Positions 1 through 8,953 of a DNA stretch of 64,000 bases are shown piece after piece; positions within the stretch are counted from its first letter, which is position 1, and every line of letters starts with the position of its first letter. The position numbers were made by a program, and so were the translations under genes. The notes beneath the pieces were generated by a model. The model was not told the DNA's origin. It ran no database searches and was given only the letters and a program-made list of their open reading frames with translations. Source of the stretch: Dreissena polymorpha (lineage: Eukaryota > Mollusca > Bivalvia > Myida > Dreissenidae); contig NC_068359.1 in NCBI RefSeq assembly GCF_020536995.1, positions 121,829,661 to 121,893,660 of the forward strand, in the 5' to 3' direction.

Positions 1-790
1 GCTCGAACATTACAGTAGACCACCACACTTACATCTCCATCAGTGGCAGACCGATTTATTACTAGTGAGCGACTGATGGCATGGACCTCATGTGTGGCAC
101 CGGAAGTGAACTAAAAGACCTCATCAGCAGACTCTGAAAATGTAGGAGTATACGTATTAGGTGTCAGCATGGAGAAGTCAAAGACCATGGTAAATAGTAC
201 GAACAAAACAAGTGCATAAATCTGCATGAAGGTGTACAATCTGGAATTTGCCCAGCTAAAAGTACTTTGGCGCAACTCTGTCAAAGGATAACAGCAGTAC
301 AATTGAGGTCCGAATATGATCTTTATTGGCGACTGAAGCGGTGGCAAGATTAAGCATGGTTGTGGATAAGCTTTCCTGACAATTACATTGCAAGTGTGTC
401 ATAGTCTTTCTCTTATTGTTTGGCTGTGAGATCTAGTCGATTCAAGATAGCGCAGAACGCGGGATCCAGGCCTTTGAATTAAGTGTTTCAGACAACTTCT
501 CCGCAACTCCTAGCTAAAGCACAAGAAAAATGAGTTTGCCCATAACATGAAAGCAGCACTCGTTGGCCAACGAGAACACCTTATGGCGATCATCAAAGGG
601 CGAAAGCTGGCTCGATTTGGACACGTCACCAATGCACGACTGACTGTTCAAAACTGTGCTCTTAGGCACACTAGAGAAAGGTCGCCGTCAAGACCGTCAT
701 ATCCCTTTGTATAAGCTACTCATAGCAGCCCACAAAATACCGGGCTCGCAGAGAATCATCATAACCCTCATAACCATTCATCGTCCATTA
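1..790 (+). mobile_element. LINE relic, 3' end of reverse-transcriptase ORF (copy A)
   Basis: Broken remnant of a non-LTR retrotransposon. Translated pieces in shifting frames resemble the C-terminal part of a LINE pol protein: a GVSMEKSKTMVNSTNKTSA stretch near 150-215, a LFGCE..IQAFE stretch near 417-475, and a REHLM....KLARFGHVT stretch near 575-640 followed by an RERSPSRPS-like tail and an AAHKIPGSQRII-like end near 730-760. Several stops and frameshifts interrupt it, so it is not functional. The same relic lies at 33,290-34,060 in the duplicated segment, so it was in place before the duplication. The call rests on recognising the conserved end of this LINE class; the exact clade is not determined. 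Confidence 0.7.
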
Positions 791-1470
791 AAACCGATCA
801 TTATTTATATATGAATCGTAAATGAATACTATACCGCCACAATACGACAACACGATGTCGATAACGAGGGTTTACGATTGTAAAATCGTGTCTCCGTCGA
901 CGTTCTGTCCGCGGTATCGTCATCGTGTTGTCGCTGTTTCTCGATTTTTGTCATCGTAATTTCGATTTACTTTAAAACTCAATCCATCCAAAGACGGCCC
1001 TACAATATCGCGTACGCTTGAAGGCATTGGTATCATGTATCTTAATATTTGTGTTATGAGAATGCACTTATAAAGCATATTTTTTATGCTCAAATGTGAA
1101 GATGTTAGTTTTGTGGCTTTGCATTTAATCCTTTTTATTTCGAGATTAACGTTTAATGTGTAGATGATTTGGTTTGATATGTCCATATAATTGCAGGGAA
1201 TGAAGACCCGACAGGTCGTCTCTTTGGTCTACAGTTTTCTTAGCATCACTTTGTTCTCTTAAGGATACAGGTTAGAAATGGCTTTTTATAATGAATGATA
1301 AAATAGCAGGAAAGTCATTTTACTACAGTGTTGTATTAAATAAGTAAATATTTTGATGTCCACATATGTTTGATGCATTAAAATAACATTAAAAATGAGC
1401 GCAAAAACAAATATAATGTCCGAAAGTTAAGTCACAAAAACATTTTTTTTTTGTCTTTGTATTACTTATT
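791..1470. other. intergenic DNA, no gene seen
   Basis: AT-rich DNA between the LINE relic and a dispersed repeat. Short stretches around 790-960 are rich in imperfect TCATCG/CGATAACG-like words. The same stretch recurs near 34,060-34,580 in copy B. Small open frames here are not conserved between the copies. Confidence 0.5.
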
Positions 1471-1715
1471 TCGGCCTCGCTTTGGGAACACAGGGTTATG
1501 CATATGCGTAAAGAGTCGTTCCAGATTAGCCTATGCAGTCCGCTTTTATGGAAAAATACAGTATATGGTGTGGTATAAAGTAGTCTCTACTTAACGAAAA
1601 TCTAGTTTAGGCGGAAAGTGTCGTCCCTGATAATCCTCTGTGGACTTAACATGCCAGGCTATGTCGAAACGGTGCGCACGTGCATTAAAACTGGTACTCC
1701 CAGAGATAGGCCCAT
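1471..1715. repeat. dispersed bivalve-type repeat (degenerate)
   Basis: Begins with a GCCTCGCTTTGGGAACACAG-like end, contains GTCGTTCCAGATTAGCC and a later GGCGGAAAGTGTCGTCCC, and ends with an inverted counterpart of its start near 1,690-1,712. The same family recurs at 4,235-4,440, 35,040-35,310 and 38,630-38,830. The layout, with matching inverted ends and two AGTGTCGTCCC-type boxes, suggests a short non-autonomous element. A matching copy at the equivalent place in copy B shows it predates the duplication. Confidence 0.55.
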
Positions 1716-3228
1716 ATGCATGTTTCGTTTTAACTTGTATAGTAATGTAGAGACTGAATTGAGAGTATTCAGCAATGCAATTTTAGAAGACACTCTTAGT
1801 CTGAACTGGATTTATGACGCTTATATTTTTTCCTATATGTAACTTAAACCGACTAGGATTCTCATGATCAAAGGCAGTCTTCTCACCGGCGTTGAATATG
1901 CTATTACAGACACGCAAGTCAGGGTCAGGGTCGTGCGCTATCAATTATCTTAAAAGTTGAAGTAACATTGTAAGTGTTAGTTTAGAATAATTAAAAATTA
2001 ACACATGCCAAAACGAGAAATACTGCAAGTCAACTTTCGGCGGTAATATTTTCTTTAACAAGACAGGTGTCATAGAAGATATTGTATTAAACATAAATTG
2101 GTGTTTAATACAATACATTCAACCTACATAAGCCGAGTAAACGAAAGAAAGCTTTGGAATTTATTGGCGCTTCACTAATATAAAAAATAACAAAGTACAC
2201 TTTACATTTTCCATACATTATGCCCGTCATGAATATTAAACACTAATTTAAAAATAAATATAAAGAAACAACATAAGAATACAACAAATATCAACAACCG
2301 GATCAATCTCATGCACGACGGTTACATTACATGCATCTATTGCTCGACGGTTACGTTACATTCATTTATGTGAGATCAAGGAACGACAACTATGCATGGT
2401 GATTGCAACCGGATGTGATTATTAACATGGCGCGGACGATCATTTCAAGCATTTTATCTTCAGGCGTAGGCTCAAGTATGGTTTTCTTTAAATTAGAATT
2501 AACGACTTAAAATTCAATGATAGTTATTGAGACGAACGAAAGAGGAATCAGTTCGACTGATTTTTGTCTCATGCTTTATACTTGTTTAAATCTGTCATGA
2601 CGAAATACAATGTTCGCGTTTTCAATAACTCAAACGGGGATATATGACCAGCAATATACCGCTTTTATGTAATCTAAACAGTTAACACAGAATACTTGAC
2701 AGAAACAGTCGTTCAACTAAGCGGCGTTTCTTAGGCATTGCCCTACACACTCTGTGTTTAAGGGTTGAAGTAATAACAAACACATGTTAACGAGAGAATT
2801 CAACATTTGAATAAATGTCAATCTTATGCACAACTGGACGGTGAAATCACTTAGCGCAAAGGCTGACATCACTTTCAAAGTCCATTGCGGTCGCCTTCCC
2901 TGTGGTCTAACGGTTATCACAATCGTAGTGCATCGCCTAACTCCGGAAACGATAGGCAATACTCGTAATTTAACGCTTTATAAATGTTTTGAGCTCAACA
3001 GTAAAGGGAAACAACTTTCTAATTAAAATAATGAACAATAAAATTAGCATGTAAATCGACCATCGTCTCTCTTGTATCTCACTTGGATTTGACTGGCCGG
3101 AATCAGTAATTTTCCTACTCGGAAATTGTGCCTGGCTACGCAATGAAAGAAATTTAAGCAGACGACATTTACCGTCTGTGTAAGCGATATGCAAAAATTG
3201 CACAAGTATTTGTAAACAGCGTGCGGTG
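1716..3228. other. upstream region of galectin copy A
   Basis: No coding region recognised. It aligns by eye with about 35,320-37,533 upstream of copy B, so any promoter of the galectin gene should lie here. Around 2,300-2,420 there are repeated GCACGACGGTTAC words, a motif that also occurs near 29,815-29,950 and 35,945-35,990. I could not place a TATA box or transcription start with confidence. Confidence 0.45.
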
Positions 3229-3252
3229 ATGGCAAATACAGTCAGAAATCCG
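3229..3252 (+). CDS. galectin copy A exon 1 (start exon)
   Basis: Encodes MANTVRNP, ends in phase 0 and is followed by a GTTAGT donor. The start ATG has G at -3 and G at +4. The identical peptide is encoded at 37,534-37,557 in copy B, where the donor is GTGAGT. Joining to exon 2 gives an N-terminus of the MAN..NP-STxYVGP type usual for bivalve galectins. The exon is very short, so the call depends on conservation between the copies and on phase. Confidence 0.75.
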
Positions 3253-4234
3253 GTTAGTGTGAAGTTTCTTTCATTATCTAGCTTTACTGTGCATGAACAT
3301 ATAAAATATTGAGCAGAAAGTGTTCTGAATTCATATTATGTTGTTATAAGTATCGGTTTTTGCGAACATTCAAGCGTTAATGTTACAGTTCGTAAATAAC
3401 GATGATCTGTGCATACTGTTTTCTACTTTATTCAGTATTGGTTATATATGCGTGTCTTGTTATCATTTGCCATGGAGATTCTACTGCTGTTATATCAAAT
3501 GAAATGTGCTGCGTCATGCAAAATTGAATGTTATGCCATATGCGCCCAGACTAGTGCCAGACATATGCGCCCAGACTAGTTCCAGACAATGGTCTGGTCA
3601 GGCGAAGTATAACTTATGAAAACCAACGCTAATTTTAATTGTTAGGGCGATTATTGTGTGCAGCATTTTCTGAAAATGAATGAGTCATAATATAGTGCTT
3701 AAGTAACAAGAATAACAAACTCAATTATAACAAAGTGTAAAAACATCGTGCAACAAAAATTGCATCATAACATAATTGCACTAATAACAACACCGTGTAA
3801 AAATAACACGAAACAATAATGAACTCGTGTATTTCTTAGAGCATGGCGTCAATGACTTTTAACGACGCTTGTTAAATGCTCTTACTTTTCAATAAGTACA
3901 TAGCATACATAAACAGTATAGTCGTGCCGTGTCGTAAAAAAACGTTTGGAAAGACAAATGTTACGTTTAAATCCGAAAACCCTCCTCTAATAATATTTTA
4001 AAGTGCGCTTATTGCGTGCTGCATTTTCTGAAAATGAGCCATTCACTCTAAACTATATTTATATCCTACATCCTGTAAAACGTGTTGTTATGTAATCGAG
4101 CACGCATGGTTAAGCGAGCAAAATGCAGATATGAGTTAAATCTAAAAATATAATATGTAGGATAGGCAAAACGTTTGAACATTTTATTATGTTTATCTTC
4201 CAAAATAGACATGCACTGAACATTCATCAGTTCA
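3253..4234. other. intron 1 of copy A, first part
   Basis: Non-coding and aligned with 37,558-38,625 in copy B. At about 3,538-3,590 a 24-base segment (CATATGCGCCCAGACTAGT and following) is tandemly doubled, whereas copy B has it once near 37,853. Nothing else recognised. Confidence 0.5.
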
Positions 4235-4440
4235 AACTTTTGAGCCTCTCTCTGGGAAAACGGGGCTTAAGGCATTTGTGTAGAGTGTCGTCCCAGATAA
4301 GCATGTGCAGTCCACACAGGCTTATCATTGACGACACTTTCCGCTTTCGTCGATGCTTTGCCGGTGCGGACTGTACGGGCTAATCTGGACGACATTTACG
4401 AACATGCCTCAAAACCCGTTTTTACAGAGCGAAGTTCATT
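4235..4440. repeat. dispersed bivalve-type repeat
   Basis: A better preserved member of the 1,471-1,715 family: GGGAAAACGGGGCTTAAGGC start, GTGTCGTCCCAGATAAGC, a GCAGTCCACACAGGCTTATC box and its inverted partner near 4,365-4,390, and an inverted end near 4,415-4,435. The ends are inverted repeats, so it is probably a small non-autonomous element. Confidence 0.6.
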
Positions 4441-4976
4441 TATTTAATTTGTCAAGCTATACATCTCACTTCTGTCGGGGTCGGCCTAATGCTATGGTTA
4501 CGGTTTAAGTTCGTCATGTCCATGTCACTGTTTGTGTCACTTTGTTTGTTCACTGACCAAAACTTAGCACTCTTACATTTTTGTTAGGCATAAGTGTTAG
4601 TTTGTTTTGTTTTGATATACTGTATACATGTTTTGTTTTAATTAATGACTTCTTTATTATGTGCTATTGTTTGTTGTTTTTTGTTGTGCTCGGGTTCTGG
4701 ACTTTTTCTGTGTTGTGAATAAGAAAATTACAGCGGTCGTTTTGTTCATCGTCTACAGGGAGGCCATGGCTGAGTATCATGGTTAAATTGAATACATGTT
4801 TGATAAATATTGGTATATGTTTGCACTTTATCGTTTATACAATTAATTTAAAAACAATAATCAATAATTTATTTTCAATTTTGTGTTGCTTATCGGGCAA
4901 TAAACAACGATTATAGTTATATGCGTAGGAAGAAGACCACGAGTCAAATAACCACGCATCTAACAACAACGAGTTT
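4441..4976. other. intron 1 of copy A, middle part
   Basis: AT-rich intron sequence without recognisable genes. Its end, near 4,900-4,970, resembles 40,425-40,500 in copy B, which marks the site into which the Crypton-like element was inserted. Confidence 0.45.
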
Positions 4977-5068
4977 TATCCTACTTTTACACCGAAATCG
5001 GTTGATTAAAGCCCCGTTGATTAAATTTCATCTATAATCAACGGCAAGGCTATAATCAATGGCACGAA

Positions 5069-5076
5069 ATGACGTC
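5069..5076. promoter_or_regulatory. CRE-like palindrome upstream of the recombinase gene
   Basis: A perfect TGACGTCA lies about 300 bases before the recombinase start codon, within the left end of the element. This is the consensus binding site of CREB/ATF factors, and its use here is inference only. Confidence 0.3.
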
Positions 5077-5376
5077 ATCAACTGCCGAACCGGGACTACT
5101 TTTTCCCACGCACCTCGTCGCCTGTATTTGCCAAGTGCATCAATAATAAAAACAATCTCAAATGTTTGTCAATCTTAATGACCTTAAAACAAATAAAAGT
5201 AGCAAAAAACCGTGTTTTTTGTCATTTATTTTTATTAAAACCTCTAGTATTATGTAAATTTAACACTATGTTTCAAAAAGGTTCTGTTGTTGTTGCTCCC
5301 CTTTGAAGAAGTCAGTTCGAGTTGCTCCCCTTTGACTATAGAACACAATCGTCTGCGAAATCGTAAACCCCTCAAA

Positions 5377-5991
5377 ATGTCTGACGAATTTGACAAAGTC
5401 AATTTCTCATTAACTTGGGATGAATTAAATACTGAACATGAGCAACAAGCAACTGAAGTGGAATTAACACTAAGCCAGTTCCAGGAACAATATGGGTTTG
5501 ATCCATCTATTTTTTTCACAAATGAAATTGAATTGACCATTGAGAATGAAACCAGCCCCAGTAGTAACGCACCATCCAGTAGCAATGTCTTCCCCCCAAC
5601 TTTAGATCTGCATGAGAATAAAGAGTTCTTAGATGTTAACCTCACTGATGTTGGTGATTTCATTGTCCAAAATGAAAATAAAAAGACTGTATCGAAGACC
5701 TTGTCTGACATAAACAAATTTAAAAGGTTTCTTATGTCAAAAGCTGAATCAAAAGAAATCCACCACATAGAACCAACTCTTCTTGATGAGTATTTGGCCA
5801 CTTTCCTGTTGTCCCTTAAAAAGTCAAATGGCACAGATTTTGAACCAAGCTCCCTCCGTGGCATCATTGCTAGTGTTGACAGGTACCTGAAACGACATCG
5901 CTATGGATGTTCAGTCATGACAGGGACTGGAGCCCAATTTGCACTCACAAGGGACACCTACAATGCAAAGAAAAAAAGTCTTAAGAAACAG
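5377..5991 (+). CDS. Crypton-like tyrosine recombinase, exon 1
   Basis: Encodes residues 1-205 of a predicted 508-residue protein. The ATG at 5,377 starts MSDEFDKVNFSLTWDEL; upstream in-frame sequence is open but lacks an ATG. The first 110 residues are acidic and low in structure signals. Residues about 120-190 (NKFKRFL...LDEYLATFLLSLKK...SSLRGIIASVDRYL) resemble the SAM-like core-binding domain that precedes the catalytic domain in tyrosine recombinases. The exon ends in phase 0 before a GTAAAA donor. Products of this kind are known in bivalves and are related to the DUF3504 family of Crypton-derived host proteins. A host role for this copy cannot be judged. Confidence 0.75.
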
Positions 5992-6281
5992 GTAAAATTT
6001 AGATGAACGGTTATAACTAAAAGAAATTTGGCAAAAATAACATATTCAACAGAAAACGTATCATTTATGACAAAATTGGGAAAAAATCCCAAGTGTAGTC
6101 TGTACAAAACTAATACCCTGTCGACATAAAGTTGCAGTTAATAAATAAAAGTCTAAAAGTCACATTAAAAGTAATACTGTAAGCCTACGAAAGATAGAAT
6201 ACTCAAAAAATAAATTTAAATTAAAAAATATAGTCGAAACGTTATATGAAACAGTATAATAAATATAAATCACCAATTTAG

Positions 6282-6454
6282 GGTATGGGAAACCGTCCTA
6301 GGGAGGCCCATCCGCTGAGTGATACCGACATCGATCTGCTCTGGGAGAAGGGGATCCTTGGCACGGAGTCTCCGAAAGCCTTGTTAAATACAGTCTGGTT
6401 GAACAACTGCCTTCATTTTGGCTTGCGAGGTACAACGGAGCAATACAATTTGCG
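6282..6454 (+). CDS. Crypton-like tyrosine recombinase, exon 2
   Basis: Follows a TTTAG acceptor and begins GMGNRPREAHPLSD. It runs through WLNNCLHFGLRGTTEQYNL and ends two bases into a codon at a GTAAGA donor. The GLRG arginine, about residue 254, fits the first catalytic Arg of the family. The frame joins perfectly to exon 3, completing the Arg of the RWGDV motif that is typical of Crypton and DUF3504 proteins. Confidence 0.75.
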
Positions 6455-6610
6455 GTAAGAAACATTTTTACACACAAACACACAAAATGTGTATCAATTT
6501 TTCTCATTATTTTTTCACCCCATTCACTAAGTACATCCGCTTCAACTTAAATGCTGTATTTCATTATTGTTCATATCTGACATTAAATTAAGATTCTTGT
6601 ATTTTGTTAG

Positions 6611-7349
6611 GTGGGGAGACGTCCGCCTCCGTGTAGACTCGAATGGTGTCGAGTATCTCGAGTTAAACGAGCGGCAAACGAAAACGCGCACAGGAGAGAA
6701 CATCGCTGACATAAGAAAAGTGTCTCCCAAGATGTTCGGCACTTCTGGACCAAGAAATCCCGTGTTAATTTACAAGCTGTACTCGAATATGCGTCCATCT
6801 GATTTTTCTTCAGATCAGCACCCTTTATACCTGGCAACACGTACAATTGACACTGCATCCCAGTGGTTCTTGCGTCAACAATTGGGTGTCAACAAGCTGG
6901 GTCAGATGCTGAAGGCCATGGCAAAAGACGCCGGCTTTCCCGAGCACAAGAGAATAACCAACCACTCATTTCGCAAATTCCTGGTCCAAAAACTTCGAAA
7001 TGCAAACATTCCACCCACTGAAATCATGGCCATAACAGGGCACAAAAATGTCCAGTCCATAACCAATTATTCCACCATATCTGTTGAACAGCAGCAAAAG
7101 TGTTCCAACATTCTTGCTCAGTCCAGTAAATGTAACAAACAAACAGCTTCCTCTTGTTCACCTTCATGCACTGAAACTATGGTCGAAATGCAGCCTACAC
7201 AACCACTGTCTACCGTTGAACAAGTTGATCTTGATTTTCGTCCCACCCAGTCACTTCACCAGCAAATGTCTTTCTCTCGTTCGAACAACTTTGCCTCACA
7301 ATTCTTTGGTGCCACTTTCCACATTCAAAATTTTAATGTGAATAATTAG
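6611..7349 (+). CDS. Crypton-like tyrosine recombinase, exon 3 (catalytic end)
   Basis: Starts after TTGTTAG and reads WGDVRL, then NERQTKTRTGE with the likely catalytic Lys near residue 287, TNHSFRK (HxxR, His 381 and Arg 384), ITGHKN (His 407) and TNYST (likely nucleophile Tyr 416), with a Ser/Gln-rich tail to the stop at 7,347-7,349. All residues expected of a working tyrosine recombinase are present and no stop interrupts the frame. With exons 1 and 2 this gives about 508 residues. The enzyme would cut and rejoin DNA at the element ends through a phosphotyrosine link. Confidence 0.8.
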
Positions 7350-7780
7350 ATTAAATCCAAGTTGTTATTGTTATTTCGTCACGAAATAACCACATATTAC
7401 AACAAAGAAGCAAATGTTTTGCACCTCGTGTTCTAGTTGATAGTTTGAACATCGAAAGTGAATTGTGTGTGGTGTTAGGCTACGTTGTATACAAATGTAG
7501 TTCCTTGTATATAACAACTAAATGTTATATTAATGTTATAAAACTTTTAGATTTGCAATTCAATATCAATAAAATTGTTATTAGTAACGCACGATTCTTT
7601 GTCACAGATCGATATTCTGATTTTTTTAAATGACAATTTGATCAGCGGTTATTTTTGGAACGCGGAGTAATACACTGATCTTGGTTACACTACAGTCATT
7701 ATCAAAGTACGACAAACACTCATGAAAACTAATTTTGTTAAAATAAAAAGGTTTACTGAATAAAAAAGTGGGATAAATAG

Positions 7781-7920
7781 AATAATAGGTTAGTGTTGAT
7801 TATAGATCAGGTTTATCATGCTCGGCACGAAAACGAAAAAGCACTCGCCAAGGCTCGTGCTTTTTGTTTTCTAAGCCTCGCATGATAAACCTGATCTATA
7901 ATCAACACTAACCTATTATT
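7781..7920. repeat. terminal hairpin of the Crypton-like element
   Basis: Near-perfect inverted repeat with arms of about 45 bases. The left arm begins AATAATAGGTTAGTGTTG and the right arm ends with its complement. The GC-richer centre carries GCACTCGCCAAGGCTCGTGC, itself nearly self-complementary. The same hairpin ends the derivative at 17,782-17,922. Outer-edge bases are shared with the free-standing hairpin at 16,025-16,215. Confidence 0.8.
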
Positions 7921-7927
7921 CTCTATA

Positions 7928-8867
7928 TATATTTATTGATAATCAACGATTACGCGAAACAAAATTATATAATAATTTTTTTTAATAAATAGTTTTGCAA
8001 TTAAAATTGCGAACTATCTTTCACTACGCTATGATCAGTTGAAGTACTTCATTTTACGTTGATTTTACATAAGTAAGTGTGTGTTTCGTTAGTGAAAGCT
8101 CCAAGTATGATGTTAAAATTAAACTGTAAATAGCTTCACCATATCGATATCACGATATCGTTTTTCAAATTTGTTTCATCAACGTTCATGTTACATTTAT
8201 TTTGTATTTTACATTGTGTAACGTATATTCGAGCAATATGGCAGGAAGATTTAGTTTTATATTACTGAACAGTCCTATGTCTTCCGAATAAGTAAAACAT
8301 TGTTTTCTTCCCGTTTAGAACGAAAGTAATATTTTGCCTCTTAGTTAGTGTAACAATATGATCGTGTGATGGGGTTATTATGGAAGAATGCGTCAAGTAA
8401 ACTTGGAAGAAAACAAAAGATTAACTGGAAGAAACTAAGGAATGGTAACTTAAGAAATACATGTTGTTATGAAACGGCAGTGGAACCCCCTTCAAGCAAG
8501 TTTGACTTGAGTAACCTTACATAGGTATTCTTGCTCGAGATAACGGCGTAATGCATATAACATGATAGGTAAAAGATAAATGACTTGTTGTAAATATGTA
8601 TACGCGTTTATTCCAGCCAGCGTGATTTGTTGCATTTAACTTAAGATATCCGAAGAAAATTATACAGTTGTTTACTTTTTTCATTTTAATACTTTGAATG
8701 GAAATAAGCATCTTAATGAAAACGTGTCGTATAATAAATCCCACACACAATTCCTTCCAATGTACATTTGGGTCACCATCAAAGGGCCGACAGTTCGCAA
8801 ATACAACTTTTGTTTTCTTCAAGTGCCCTTACTTGATGATAATAATATTTATTGTAGTTATTTGCAG
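7928..8867. other. intron 1 of copy A, last part
   Basis: Aligns with about 42,533-43,326 in copy B, for example CTTCCCGTTTAGAAC at 8,309 and 42,738. It ends in a pyrimidine-poor but conserved TTATTTGCAG acceptor. No genes or repeats recognised. Confidence 0.5.
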
Positions 8868-8948
8868 TCTACCCTGTACGTGGGCCCCATTGCCATGGGA
8901 ATGACAGATGGCGCCACTATGGGGTACCACGGAGAAGCAACATGCGGG
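8868..8948 (+). pseudogene. galectin copy A exon 2 (8-base deletion)
   Basis: Encodes STLYVGPIAMGMTDGAT, the start of CRD1. It then loses frame because eight bases present in copy B (CCACGTGA after ACTAT) are missing, giving 81 bases against 89 in copy B. The GTAAAC donor is intact but now belongs to the target duplication of the foldback element that begins five bases later. Skipping this exon would also break the frame, because exon 3 starts inside a codon. Confidence 0.75.
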
Positions 8949-8953
8949 GTAAA

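Larger units (their letters stand above)
4977..7927 (+). mobile_element. Crypton-like tyrosine-recombinase DNA element
   Basis: A roughly 2.95 kb insertion in galectin intron 1 of copy A, absent from the matching place in copy B. The left end begins near TATCCTACTTTTACACCG; an inverted match (AAAAAAGTGGGATA) lies near 7,763-7,776 and is followed by a large hairpin (7,781-7,920) that forms the right end. It carries one apparently intact three-exon tyrosine-recombinase gene. A shortened derivative with the same two ends lies at 17,288-17,935, which supports these boundaries. Cryptons are DNA transposons that move by a tyrosine recombinase rather than a DDE transposase. Exact target-site repeats could not be fixed by eye. 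Confidence 0.75.

Noticed and set aside
5250-5867. 205-codon frame on the minus strand
   Set aside because: It is the mirror of recombinase exon 1, which has family motifs, correct splice sites and continuity with exons 2 and 3.
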